This document shows positions 1 to 12,090 of a stretch of DNA of 64,000 nucleotides, piece after piece. The translations under genes and the position numbers were made by a program. The stretch's first letter is position 1. Each line of letters begins with the position of its first letter. The stretch is from Sisyra terminalis (lineage: Eukaryota > Arthropoda > Insecta > Neuroptera > Sisyridae), in assembly GCA_958496175.1 (NCBI GenBank), contig OY292277.1, positions 9,672,001 to 9,736,000 on the forward strand, given 5' to 3'. The notes below the pieces were generated by a model. The model did no database searches. It was given only the letters and a program-made list of their open reading frames with translations, and had not been told where the DNA came from.

Positions 1-2549
1 TATCAATTTCTGATTATGTATAACAAGGACAACATATATCTCCATCTTATGATTTCTAAGCGTTCAATATTTCAATTGGATTTCTCCATTTTGAAGTGGT
101 AATAAAAAGGCATTTAAAGACATTTTAATGTTCAAAAAACATATTAAAAGTCGTTTAAAGTTATTAAAGGCATTTTAAATGTAATTAAAAATGCTTTTAA
201 ATGCTTTTTTAACAGAGATTCTTAAGACAGATATTTTAGATGAAAATACGCATGTTTTCTCTATCTTACGGATACAATTTTGGCTCATGTGTACTTTAGC
301 ACACCCACAATCTGGCAACATTGCATTTTCGACTTTGTTTTTAATTTAATTCGTGATTAAATCGGTCCATAATGAAAATTTAGCCCACCAAAGAGAGAAT
401 TATACCATATTAGAATTGAATTAACAAAAATATCGCGAATTAAATTAAAAACAAAGTTGAAAATGTAACGTTGCCAGATTGTGGGTGTGCTAAAGTACAC
501 TTGAGCCAAAATTTTATCTAAAAGATAAATGTGACCATCTGGATATGAGCCCCAAGTTGCTAATTTTGTTCGATTAATTGAAACTTTGATCAAATCCATT
601 TTTGATTTCCTCCGTTTGTATTGGTGTAGTGTAGGTTTTCGCCGTCCTGGGCCAATCGAAAATTGGCCGCCCTCTATTGTCATCATTAGCCAAGAAAATT
701 AGTAAAAAGTAAAATATTTTTAAATTTAAAAAAAAATACTCTTCATTTTATGTGCTGCCCTCTCCCCCTTTTTATGTGCCACTTGGAACCATGGTCTTCC
801 TGAGTCCTCCACGTTACACTACTGTCCTTTTTTTAAACTTTTTATTTTATTTGGTAGGAATTGAACCCGTAGGGTTCCTAGTCTACCTTAGTTCGACTAT
901 ACTCTTAATTTTTCAATGTTAATATTTGTAATTCAAATGATAATTAAGAATCGATTTAGGTCAACCATGTTTGAAGATCGTTTGTCCTCTAGAATTGTCT
1001 TCCATAAAATTACAGTTAAAATTAGTGTTTATATGAAAGCTATGAAAGCCTTTTTTTCGAAAATAGGTTTTTAAATTCCAGATTTCCAGAAGCCTGGTTT
1101 AAATTTATAATTATTGCACTAATAATAGAATTAAAATAAAACCTTAATTATCCACTGAGGCCTAAGCGGGGGCTAAATCTTGTTCTTCTTGTGGTTACTA
1201 TACTACTTAAACGTGGCTTTTATTGACAAGGAGCCTTTGGCTTATTAAAACCTATCTTTTAAGTTTAGTTTTAAAGTTTTCTGGGGATCAAATAACTAGG
1301 GTTTTTTTATTCATTACCAATGAAAATTCTTCTTTCAGTTGCTTTTGATATTTGTAAGTTTTTCTTTAGGATTCTTAAGAAACTTATGGATTGATTTTTC
1401 TGTTGTTTTCTTATTTATTAAAAACAGTTTTTTCCATAAGAATTTGAAAATACTTTAGACCAGTGGTCTTAAAATTTACTGGACTACTACCCATCTAACA
1501 AAAATTTCCATTCTTGGGATTTCCATTACATTTACATTCTTCTGACCATCGTCTCAAGGGAATAATTGTGGCAAAAATCTTAATACCATATACAAAAATT
1601 CAGAAGTAAAATCATACAACAGTTGACCATTTGTTAAAATTCCTACGTTTACAATAAAGCATTTATTTTAACTGTCCTTTTAATTTTCAAATTGATTCCC
1701 TAAGTAATGAGCCCCACATTGGACAACACTTGTCTATAGTCTTATATAACTTAAAAGAAACAAAATAATTGAGAAAAATGGAAATGCTTATAGGCTTGTT
1801 AACATGACCTTGTCATTAGAAAAATTATCTTTATACAATATGGAAAAAAGTGCAGGAAATATTCAATTCTTTTCATCTTTAAGTCATTTCAATTCTTTGA
1901 AATCACCTGGACATAAGCTGGCAAATATTTATAGATATCCAATCGATTATCTGTTGAAATTTATCTCTAAAGTAGGATTAATCTATTGGAACTAGTAATA
2001 ATGTTGGCTACAATTTTATAGTAGTTTGTTTTTAAGCCGTTTGATATCTTCTTATCATCCAATTTTTTTATATTTGACTTTTAAGTATATGTAGAAGATG
2101 TAGAAGTAATCCATAAAATACGATTACATAACTTTTGAGTTTTCAACCATCCCTTAATGAAATGCAGACAATTGATACATTTTGTTTAAAGACGTTAAAA
2201 TAATTCTTGACTTTTATTTGATAAAAGAAATTATAAGTAAGTAGTAGGTAGATAGTTGGATTTTTTTTATTTTGAATGGAATCTTTCAAAAAGACACGTT
2301 TACGTTGATTGTAACAAATTTCGCGCTTCATTTTAAATGGCAGACAGGATATAGCGTGTTGACGAGATTAAATTCAATTGTGATGGAATGCACTTGAAAT
2401 TAAGAAAAGTTAAACATTTATCAAGTGAATCGTAATTTTTTATGTGCAATTAAGTTGATTATGAGAAAATTCAATGATTTTTTTCACTTTTATTTAATTT
2501 TTTCCCATTCAATATATGGCCAGACAATTCGCAGAGACATCTGCAGGCT
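1..2549. other. Intergenic DNA left of VDAC
   Basis: No exon of a recognisable protein could be read here on either strand. The open frames are short, AT-rich and lack domain-like sequence. The only defined object is a palindromic element near 271-518. The rest is AT-rich DNA with homopolymer runs. Confidence 0.6.
271..518. mobile_element. Palindromic MITE (TTTTGGCTCA termini)
   Basis: The two ends are inverted copies: gataCAATTTTGGCTCATG on the left and GAGCCAAAATTTTATC on the right. Complementarity continues inward through 'acccacaatctggcaac' and 'ttcgactttgtttttaattt'. A truncated relative lies at about 3663-3864 in VDAC intron 1, and the 'cgactttgtttttaattt' core recurs near 18795 and 43150. 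It is non-autonomous, with no reading frame of its own, and the superfamily is unknown. Confidence 0.7.
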
Positions 2550-2651
2550 GTCGATAGAGTAAAATTTTACATTAAGTCGAATCAGTCGATTTTAAGCAGG
2601 GAACTGCAGCATTTTTCCTAGTGAGCAATAAATTTAATCAATTGAACCAAT
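2550..2651 (+). other. Possible VDAC 5' untranslated exon
   Basis: The first coding exon begins only three bases after a good 3' splice site (ttttcattag|ataATG), so an upstream non-coding exon must exist. A consensus donor, ccaat|gtgagt, at 2651/2652 is the most plausible end of that exon. The exon start is not visible in the sequence and the left edge given is approximate. Confidence 0.35.
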
Positions 2652-3043
2652 GTGAGTTTGATTATTTTCTTGTGTAATCTACTGACATTTCACAAATCCA
2701 TTACTTTTAGTCGTTGCGATGTTAAATTTGCTAGAAAAATACGCACTGATGATGAAATGTGCCGGCAGTACACGTAATGTCCCAGTCACCTGATTTTGCA
2801 TGAAAAAAACCAACCCCTGCCGAGCTAATGAATTGATCTCTCCATAATTTAATCGATAAGGAATCACGTAATGGGATGTTTTAAGTCCTTTATATCACAG
2901 ATATTGAATCATATTTGGTTCTAGTACATTTTCACAATTAATTTTAGCATTTTACAACGTATTAGCAAGTCTAATTGTTATTGATTACGCAAGAATATTC
3001 GATTGTATCTAATCGCTATTTTTTTCATATTTTTCATTAGATA

Positions 3044-6000
3044 ATGGCACCTCCGACCTATGGTGATTTGGGAAAAAATGCCCGTGATGTCTTTGGAAAG
3101 GGCTATCACTTTGGTTTATTCAAACTTGACGTTAAAACTAAAACATCTTCAGGAGTCGAATTCAACACTGGTGGTGTTTTAAATCAAGAATCAGGAAAGG
3201 TATTGGTCATTTTTTTTTCGATCTCCGGAATGAATGGTTCCTCCAAAACCATTACTTCATATTCCAAAAGAATCCATCTTCTCCATAGTTCAAGTTTTTA
3301 CTTAAATTCTTGATTAAAATAAATTTATTGTTGTTTATTGATAGAGGAATACGTTTTTGTTTGGTGACCTTGCAAAGTACAACTACACATATTTATAACT
3401 AACATTTAAAGTTATAAAAATACTGTTATCTATCAAACAAGGGCGTAATATAATAGGAGTCATATTGAGTCGTCACTATATGACGTCATTGTCATTCTTC
3501 TTTAAGTGGCCAGCAAATGGCGACTATTGAGTAGGCCATGAATTGTATAGCCTAAGGAAGCTATCCTCCGAAAATGTATTTTTCTTAATAATCTATAAAA
3601 ACTTAATTTTGATCTAATAGAAGTTTAAGTAGAAACCATGCTAAACCAAGTTTAAAAATAATATAAAAGTTTGGCTCATGTGTATTTTAGCAGACCCACA
3701 ATCTGGCAACGTTGCATTTTCGACTTTGTTTTTAATTTAATTCGCGATATTTTTATTAATTCAATTCTAATATGGCATAAATCTCTCTGTTGTGGCTAAA
3801 TTTTCATTATGGACCGATTTAATCGCGAATTAAATAATTATATACACTTGAGCCAAAAGTTTATCACAATAAAATATTACTAAAATTATTATGGATCATT
3901 GAAATAAACACTCAATTTTTTTTTTCGTTCATAGGCTTTTGGCAATTTTGAGACCAAATACAAAATCAGTGATTACGGATTAACATTTAGTGAAAAATGG
4001 AACACAGACAATACGTTGGCGAGTGAGGTTAGTATTTCGGACCAAGGAATCAAGGGATTGAAACTATCGGCCGATTGCTCATTCGCCCCATCCACGGGAT
4101 ACAAAACCGGGCGTCTAAAAACCGAATTCAAAAACAAATTGTTTTCACTCAATGCTGACATGGATCTGGCGATGCAAGGACCTGTTATTAATGCCGCCGC
4201 TGTCGTAGGCTACCAAGGCTGGTTGGCCGGCTATCAAACCGCCTTCGACTCGGAAAAGGGAAAAATATCGAAAAATAATCTCGCCTTGGGCTTTACCACT
4301 AATGATTTTATTCTCCACACAAATGTGTAAGTGTATAGTCGTCGAGTATTGGCCAAAACTTTGCAAAAACAGCTAATTGGTTTGAATTTTTTTTGTTGAT
4401 TTTGTTAGTGACGATGGACAAGAGTTTGGAGGAAGTATTTACCAAAAAATTTCGCCATCAATGGAGGCGGGTATTTCATTAGCATGGTCTGCAGGCAGCA
4501 ACAACACTCGGTTTGGAATCGGTTGTAAATATGCTCTTGATGAAGCAGCTTCTGTTAGAGCCAAAGTCAATAATCAAAGTCAAATCGGTCTGGGATATCA
4601 ACAAAAACTGCGAGACGGTAATGAAGAAAACTTAATCCATGTTTTTTAACTTTTATCGATGTTTTTTTGAAGTGAATTTCACTATATTTAGTTCTAATTA
4701 GTTAGACCGGTTTCTGAGATAAATCTAAGCAGAAACCGATGGAATCTTTATGAATGTATCCCAGTGCATGTCCAGGTGGTTTTACAAAGCTGAGGCAACT
4801 ACCAACTAAAACCGACAAATAAGGCGTGAAAGGCAATTTCCTTCCTCTACACTTGACCCAATATTTATCCCTTCAGTTTGTGGATAATCAATAAATTGGT
4901 TGTGTTCCATATTTTACATAATTTTATTTATTTTTAGTAGGATAGTGGACAATAAAAAGGATGTAGATCCATGTACTAATTATTAATTTTGCGACATGTT
5001 TCGGTCTTTTATTAGACCTTCATCAGGCTTCTAAAATCATACAAAGTCATGTACAGAATCCTTCAAACATTACTAATTATTAAATTACCTTAATATGAAG
5101 TACACAATATACACAATAACATCGAAAAAAATTTGAAAATTCACACAAACATTACAATTTTTTTATTTAAGTGCGATAAAGAAAAATTTTTTTTGGATGT
5201 TATTGTGATGTATATTGTGTACTTCATATTAAGGTAATTTAACAATTAGTAATGTTTGAAGGATTCTGTACATGTGTTTGTATGATTTTAGAAGTCTAAT
5301 AAAGGTCTAATAAAAGACCGAAACATGTCGCAAAATTAATAATTAGTACATGGATCTACATCCCTTCTTGTCCACTATCCTACTAAAAATAAATTAAGAA
5401 AAAATAGTTTGGATAATGTTTCCTTTTTTTCCGTTGATCTGGGGGCCTCTCATGCGAGTTCCTCTGCGCTGCGTCCTAAAAGGACTATGGCGCCCATAAT
5501 GTTTCCTTAGATTACAGTGGCCTGTTAACTATAGTCTACCAGCATTCTTATTTATTTTTTTCTTAAGCTTAAGTCTTTTGATGTTTTTTTAAAGATTTGT
5601 TTTTCATAATCTCCGAAAACTTTTCTACTGAGTATTTGTTCCGGGATCTTATTTTGAATCGGTTCAGCTACTATAAATGTTTAAACCCAAGGGTAGATTC
5701 AGGATTTTTTCTGGGGAGAGGGGGGGGCACAATATCATCTTTCATTTGCAAGTGCATGAAAGGGATCACGAAAAAAATTCGCAGTTTCAGCCAGAAATAG
5801 ATTAGAGTTTCACGAATGTTCTTTCTGTTATTTTGTTCATATATTTTCACAACTTTAATAATTTGATTTGCTTCTAAGTATGTACTGTTATGGAATCTCT
5901 ACAGTACACAAAAATACCTGGGAGGGGGCACGGAGCACGTGCCCCCCCCCTTATTTAAGTCTATTTTTGCAAGCCGGACTGCTTTTTCATTGCCTATAAT

Positions 6001-8242
6001 GACAGTATGTCCTAGCTGGGCGATGAGTGTTTTACACTTTAAAACCAATTTCAAATTGGTTTAAAACTTTTATTGCTGATTTTTTTACATTACATTATAT
6101 TCCATATAAAATTCTTTACATACTTCCCATTCTTCACCTTTGTGATTTTAATACCAACAAGTACTATAGCAAGGATGACCAAGTTTCCTGATAGTTAAAG
6201 CCATTTTTCCAAGTTTAAATTTTTTGAGAGCCGCAATTAAATACATAGTAAAAAAAAATACATAAATTATATTATAAACATAAATAAAAGTACAAAGTAT
6301 ATGCATTGAATTTTAATATTAAAAATTAAAGACATTTGTTTTACTTCTTATAATAATTCTTTAAAATTTGGTGAATAATTGGTGATAGCACTTCTCAGTA
6401 ATTCTTGGAGATGCTGGTTAGTTAATAATACTGATCAGATATTTGAATTTCATCAATTTTAAACAAAATGATTCAGAAGAGCAGGTTATTTCGGATATTG
6501 AAATAATTCGACAAGCAGCCTTTTTTAATTCAGGATATATACTATAATCTCACTAATCCGGCATGTCCAATAGTCCGGCATCCTCCGCACACGCCTCCCT
6601 CGCCTCTCTATACTTATTCCCACTATGAAATACTTTATTTTATTCATTACTTTTGACTTTTTCACTATAATCTAGTAATCCAAACATTCCAATAATCCGG
6701 CACCCTCCTGTTTTTAATAGTGCCTGATTAGTGAGATTGCATAGTGCTTCGATTCTGGTACACATTTCCAAGTAATCGGCGTAAACTTATACCTTAATTG
6801 TAAAGTCTTTTTAAAAGGGAAACAGAACTCGGGTACATTTATCGAAAGCCACAAATAATCCTTCAAAGAGCCGCATGCGGCTCGCGAGCCACAGATTGGT
6901 CATCTCTGTGCTATACATTAATTAAATCTTACGAAAAGGACAAATTTTCGAAATTGATTCGATTTTTTGAGATATGGAGAGTAGTGCTAAAGAAATAGCA
7001 TGCATGATTGTCGTATATGAATTCTATGTTACACGGGGTTAATAGCCATGATCCATTTTTTCACTAAATTATTTTTGTAGGTGGCGAGAGAAAGTGTCAA
7101 ATATTTACTATATCTTCCTCTCTTATAACAAGAATGATACATTTCGTGTCTATGAATCCGTGTTGTAAAATTTACATAAATTATGCAAATACTTAAATCG
7201 TCCAAATGTTATTTTTGTCGTGATTTAAACGAACTCGTCTTGTATGGATTCGTTTTATTATGCGTCAAAATTTCAAAAATTCAAGCCAAACCAAAATTAC
7301 GAAACTGTTTATACAATGTATAAAATATATTGTGGTCTTATTTTTGTAATATAATTTACAAAAGTAAACTATAAACATAAATTTGGACGAAAGTTCAAAC
7401 AAATGTATTACTGACGTATTGACCCAGATACGTATTTCGATTGCCAAGTGATGAGTGACAATATGAGTTATAGAGCAATCCAATACTACTTGATGACCAC
7501 TGAGAAAGATTATTTGGCAATCGAAATACGTATCCGGGCAAATACGTTAGTAATAAACTTTTTTGAACTTTTGTTCAAATTTATGGTTATAGTTTACTTT
7601 TTTATATTGTATAAACAGTATAACTGTTTAAAGTCAGGGAAAAAATCTAATTTGTATCATATCAAAATTAAAAATATCTATTTTGGTCGTGTGAGTTGTA
7701 AGAGTTGCTTACTTTTCAAAAACATGGTTTTCCTTTATACCAGCCCTGGCCAACCCAAATTGCACCCCGGGCCGCATTGATGACCTAAAATTTTCTAAGG
7801 GACGCACATACAGACATCATACAAAAATAATTTCATTCAGTTTTGCTCGGGATATTTTACTCACCAGAATTTAAGCATTTGGTGTAAATAAAAAAAATAT
7901 AGATTTTCATAACTTTATTGTTATTTTAAAGACATTCTGAAGTACCCAATTTTATAAAAAAAATATTTGTTCATACATGACCGCGGGCCGCATGCGGCCC
8001 GCGGGTTGGCCAGGGCTGCTTTATACCCAAAAGAAAGCTTATGAAAACAAATCTTTCCACACTTTAATTTCTTTTGAATCACCCAAGAACAATCTTTTGA
8101 TCGAAATTGAAAAAATTTATCCCTAATATATGTTCTTTATATACTTGCAGGTATCACTTTGTGTTTGTCAACATTGATCGACGGCAAAAATTTCAACACT
8201 GGTGGACACAAAGTGGGATTGTCTCTCGAATTGGAAGCCTAA
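3044..8242 (+). CDS. VDAC: Voltage-dependent anion channel (mitochondrial porin)
   Basis: This is the beta-barrel pore of the outer mitochondrial membrane that passes ATP, ADP and other metabolites. Coding exons are 3044-3199, 3935-4326, 4409-4617 and 8151-8242. All junctions are GT-AG and the phases join to 849 nt, or 282 aa, the usual VDAC length. The start reads [17 protein letters not shown], and family-typical stretches include LETKY-like [39 protein letters not shown] and the C-terminal [13 protein letters not shown]. The glycine-rich strand pattern is intact and no frame break is seen. The last intron (3.5 kb) is filled with transposon debris. A polyadenylation signal AATAAA lies at 8540-8545. 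The gene converges on CSN4. Confidence 0.97.
3663..3864. mobile_element. Truncated copy of the 271-518 palindromic MITE
   Basis: It starts with aaagTTTGGCTCATGTGTA and ends with TATACACTTGAGCCAAAAG, with the same internal 'cccacaatctggcaacgttgc' and 'cgactttgtttttaattt' as the 271-518 element. The right arm is shortened. It lies in VDAC intron 1. Confidence 0.65.
4925..5395. mobile_element. Palindromic element with CTGATGAA-hairpin-GAAAC motif
   Basis: The left arm (from about 4925, 'ttagtaggatagtggac') and right arm (to about 5395, 'gtccactatcctactaa') are inverted copies of about 200 bp, with a short AT-rich middle. The minus strand at 4998-5026 reads CTGATGAA, then GGTCT/AGACC pairing, then GAAAC. 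A half copy lies at about 63600-63735. It lies in VDAC intron 4, and no coding content is seen. Confidence 0.75.
5425..5510 (-). repeat. Non-LTR retrotransposon tail fragment
   Basis: The stretch 'gttcctctgcgctgcgtcc' here is the reverse complement of sequence at 42712-42745 that directly follows a degraded RNase H-like tail. The two places therefore share one dispersed repeat, probably the 3' end of a non-LTR element. It is a short fragment in VDAC intron 4. Confidence 0.5.
6170..6908. mobile_element. hAT-like non-autonomous element
   Basis: The inverted ends are CAAGGATGACCAAG on the left and TTGGTCATCTCTG on the right. The 8-bp flanks tactatag and tgctatac match at 6 of 8 positions, as for an old hAT target duplication. 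The right end contains the palindromic 'agccgcatgcggctcgcgagcc' often seen in hAT-type MITEs. A second element (about 6540-6746) is nested inside. No transposase frame is present. Confidence 0.65.
6540..6746. mobile_element. Nested pogo/Tc1-like MITE
   Basis: The left end TATAATCTCACTAATCCGG and right end CTGATTAGTGAGATT match the termini of the cleaner element at 17255-17476, and the internal 'ccaataatccggcaccctcc' is shared. A TA precedes the left end. It is inserted in the hAT-like element around it, so it is younger than that element. Confidence 0.65.
7190..7625. repeat. Imperfect inverted repeat in VDAC intron 4
   Basis: The sequence 'acgtatttcgattgccaa' (about 7430-7447) is repeated inverted as 'ttggcaatcgaaatacgt' (about 7514-7531). 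Pairing extends outward through 'aaatttggacgaaagttcaaac' and the 'aaactataaacat' region. It looks like an old palindromic MITE. Ends and target duplication are not clear. Confidence 0.5.
7741..8018. mobile_element. hAT MITE with perfect 8-bp target duplication
   Basis: The 16-bp termini CAGCCCTGGCCAACCC and GGGTTGGCCAGGGCTG are perfectly inverted. They are flanked by identical CTTTATAC at 7733-7740 and 8019-8026. The CAG start and 8-bp duplication are diagnostic of hAT. The 278-bp element has no reading frame and sits about 130 bp upstream of the last VDAC exon. Confidence 0.9.
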
Positions 8243-9057
8243 TTTCGTTGAAATTTTCTGTTACTTCGTCCGAGTATTCCTATTATCATCTCGTAATTTT
8301 ATCATTATTTTAGACTTGTGTATTTGGTTATCTAATTCGGGCGGTTTATATGTATTCCTTCAGATTAAAAAAGAAAACATGTTACGTAATCGTAGTATGA
8401 AAAAAAAACAACGTGCGTTTTTGCGTTTATAATTAATACATGTGAAGTAAAACCTATTAGTTGTTTTTTTTAATTTTTTTTTTTAGTTTCTCAACAATTT
8501 GATTTGTTCCTCTTGATTTTAACAAATATATTTAGTATTAATAAAATGTATAGATATATATTAAAGGACAGCCTTGTTAAATAGAAAAAGCTTAAGATTA
8601 AAAAAAATGCTATTATGACAGCACAAAATTATGTATGGATATTGGAAATTTATCTTATCTTTCATGTTCTACATATAATTCAATAACATACGAGAACGTA
8701 ACGTCTATTGTTATTAAAATGAATTAGGTTTTCGTTAACTATTGTAATAATGGCTGCTTAAACACGTAATATACACCAACAGTAAAGGCTGAAACACTTT
8801 CTTGTAAAGAAATCTGTTAAATTGGTTCGGATGTGTTTTTAGTCTTGCGACTAGTGGTAGGTATACAAAAATCAGGCTGATTCAATGTTCACTGTCACCA
8901 TATGACTATATTATTGAAAAAATAAATTAAAATTCTACAATTTGTTGTTAATGCTTTCTGAATAAATTTTACTTCAGAAAATGCGTTTTTATTTTCATTT
9001 ATTATTTTATTAATATAACTGCATACAGTCTAATGATTTTATATTTTAGTTAAGGAA
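8243..9057. other. Convergent 3' ends of VDAC and CSN4
   Basis: Only 815 bp separate the two stop codons. A plus-strand AATAAA at 8540-8545 can end VDAC. TTTATT on the plus strand at 8998-9003 (AATAAA on minus) can end CSN4. Nothing else is recognised. Confidence 0.6.
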
Positions 9058-12000
9058 TTAATGCACCATTTCGTTATCCATTACTTTTGCAATCCATTCA
9101 GGTTCGGAGTTGGAAATTTTTTCAATGATTGAATTAACTTGATAACATAGAGATTGAATTTGCTTATCCCATTGAGGTAGTACTTCTCGTGCTAGAATTT
9201 AAAAAAAATATTGCAATATTATTTTTATATGTTATAACTTATTAAAAGGACACTGTAGAATTGATTTAGAAAAGCTTCCCTAAAAAAATAGGGAATTGTT
9301 AGGGAAAGTTATAGATCTTTAAAATCCATAATTGATACTAAAATATATTTATATTTACTAAAATATGTTTATTAGACTGATTCAAAAAAATGATGATTTT
9401 TTTTCTTAATGATATCGAAAATATTGTTGGGAATAACAAAAAAAAAATCCTATGAAAGTTTAAGCTCTTAATATTAATATTAAGAGGTGCCGCATCGCAA
9501 ATTTCGATTTTCCATTTAAATAACATGGGAACAATATTCTCTTGCACTTTGGAATTTTATAGCTCACGTTGGTAACAATATTTCGGAATGACCAAGGTAT
9601 ATTCTTGTAGAAAATTGAACGATCTACAAAAAAGGTTTTTGAACAAGTTTTTGATATATTTATTCCTTCAAAAGTTATTCGAGGTCAAAGTTGAACGAAA
9701 GAGAAATTTTAATATTTTTTCAATTTTTTGACGCAACCATCAATTTTATGAGAAAATTTTGTAACACATTTTCTGTAAAGCACTTTTTGTTTTATAACTT
9801 ACCTTCACAGGTCCTAAGTTATTTAATTAAAATAAATAAAAAAAAAAATTATGTTAAAAATTAATAATTCAGGAAATTTTCAGTTTAGTGCAAATAACTT
9901 TGGACCTGTGATCATGTGAAAATATCAAAAACTTTTATAGAGATAAGTTATAGAAAAAAATGTCATCCAATTTTCTCATAAAATTGATAGTGCCGTCAAA
10001 AAATTTAAAAAATATTTAAATTTCTTGGTAAAAAATATTCAGAGGACTAGAATCAAATAATCAGTTAAAATTGATCCTAGTCCTCTGAATATTTTTTACC
10101 AATTTATCATCATTGAGGATCTGAAACTTTACAATAATTTAAATTTCTGTTTAGTTCAACTTTGACCTCGAATAACTTTTGAAGGAATAAATATATCAAA
10201 AATTTGTACGAGACCTTTTTTGTAGATCGTTCAATTTTCTACAAGAATATACCTTGGTCATTCCGAAATATTGTCACCAACGTGAGCAATAAAACTCCAA
10301 AGTGCAAGAGAATATTGTTCCCATGGTATTTAAATGGAAAATCGAAATTTGCGGTGCGGCACCTCTTAATATTAATATAAAGAGCTTAAACTTTCGCAGG
10401 ATTTTTTTTTGTCATTCCCAACAATATTTTCGATATCATTAAGAAAAAAAAATCATCATTTTTTTTGAATCAGTCTAATGTTTATACATTGTAAATACTG
10501 TGAAGTGGAAAAAAAATTTTTTTTAGGCAAGCCAACGTCATACAAAACTCGATAAACATATTTTGTAGGAAAAGGTTTACTACATTTTAAGTGAATTAGA
10601 TATACTTACTTTCAAAATGAACAATTGAATCAATTTGATCGATATAGCCATTCATTCGAGATTCCGTAATCATTTGCGATGCTATTTTCTCAGCCTTCGT
10701 CGGAGGAATTTCCAACAGAGCTCCTAGTTCTTCGAAGGTAATGTTATTGTACAGTTTACTAGCAGATAATAGATTATGTTCAATAATGGCTCGATCTAGG
10801 ATGGTGGAACCGTCGATAGTCGATGCCTTCTGATGAGGTTGTAACAATGCTTCAAATTCTTGCAATTCTGATTTCCTAATAATTCTATCAAGATACATTT
10901 TTTCTAAAATGGAATAAGCTGGAAGTTGTTGGCACCGTTCGTCTTTAAAAAGAGTGGCCAGCATACGACTGCGTTGCTGGCCGGCCGAAGCCAATACAGT
11001 GCATATTAAAGCATTGCGAAGAGCTGTTAAACGTTCATCTTCATGAATAATCACTCGATATGAAAGCTCATTGTATCTTTGAGCTGCTTCGATAAATTTT
11101 CGACGATAATCAAGCACACGAGCGTAACACACTTTGTAATAAATTTGAAGTTGCTCATTTTTCGATTCGGTCTGTAACAATGATGCTCGATTGATGAAAG
11201 CCTCCGCCTGCACTGGATCGTCATCCTCCAGATATAGTCGTGCAATTTTTAAGTAAGTCTCCAATTTATAATCCACCGAATATTGTCTAAAACAATCAAA
11301 GGATTAATTGATCAACAAAAAAAATGGTTTTTTGCTTAATTTTTACTTTTGTCCGGTTTCTAGAGGAATTCCGACAAGCACTATGGCCGCCTCTTTCCAA
11401 TTTTGGTTGCGTTCATAAATGTCGGCTAAGTGTTGGCGAATACTGGCCACTTGTTCTTCGAATGAAATCACGCGTGGTTGAACTTTTTCTAAAGTGTAGT
11501 GGGACACCGCTTTGGATATATCATCGGGCAAAATGGTTAATTGGGTACTGACATCCGTGAGAATTTGTCTTGATATGACCAAACTTACATTTTCGTTTAC
11601 AACTGAAAAAAAAAAACACTTGTTATAAACCCCGAAAATTTCATTTATTTCAATAGATTGGGAGAAAAAACTGAAGTTCTTTTGAGGAGTTGTAATCCTC
11701 TATTTCTAATTATGTATAATATACCAACTAATACATAGAGTGCTGAGCATTTCTACCCTAAGACACCTGCAGCTTAATCTCTAGTCCTTTTTTTAAAAGT
11801 TTAAATGCTTTATACTCTTTTATATTTATTATTTAATTTCTTTAATACTTAGTTCCTATACGTACTAGCTTCAATGAAGACTTGCAAACATTCAATCAAT
11901 TCATTGCCAGTGCTTGCAAGAATCGATTCAAGAGTCGTTCGATACCTAAAACAATTCATTAATTAATATTAATTAAAAATTAACATTGAAAATATATTTA

Positions 12001-12090
12001 ATATTACTTTTCTGCTTGGTCTTTATGAGAACCGGCAGAGTTGGCGATATTTGATAGTTGCTGACGAATTGCTATTGTTGTCACTGCCAT
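9058..12090 (-). CDS. CSN4: COP9 signalosome complex subunit 4
   Basis: This is a PCI-domain subunit of the COP9 signalosome, the complex that removes NEDD8 from cullins and so controls cullin-RING ubiquitin ligases. Coding exons in transcript order are 12090-12008, 11945-11866, 11602-11347, 11286-10610 and 9191-9058. They total 1230 nt, or 409 aa, close to the roughly 406 aa usual for the family. Diagnostic stretches are [73 protein letters not shown] and [19 protein letters not shown], the last in the C-terminal PCI/winged-helix part. The start ATG is the first in frame. The last intron carries a 1.1-kb palindromic MITE at 9373-10477. The gene is divergent from LIN-54. Confidence 0.97.
9373..10477. 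mobile_element. Long palindromic MITE, TAGACTGATTC termini
   Basis: The 1105-bp element is almost entirely two inverted arms. It starts TAGACTGATTC and ends with the inverted copy GAATCAGTCTA. The flanks ATGTTTAT at 9365-9372 and 10478-10485 are identical 8-bp target duplications. The arms share 'gctcttaatattaatatt', 'cttttgaaggaataaatata' and others. Left-arm-only copies lie at 47946-48416, 48417-48840 and 63743-64000. The short reading frames inside are repeat-derived and not genes. Confidence 0.88.

Noticed and set aside
4998..5026. True hammerhead ribozyme
   Set aside because: The CUGAUGA and GAAA boxes are present, but an extra A precedes stem II, and no stem III/UH cleavage site with a matching stem I could be found. 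Kept only as a hammerhead-like motif.
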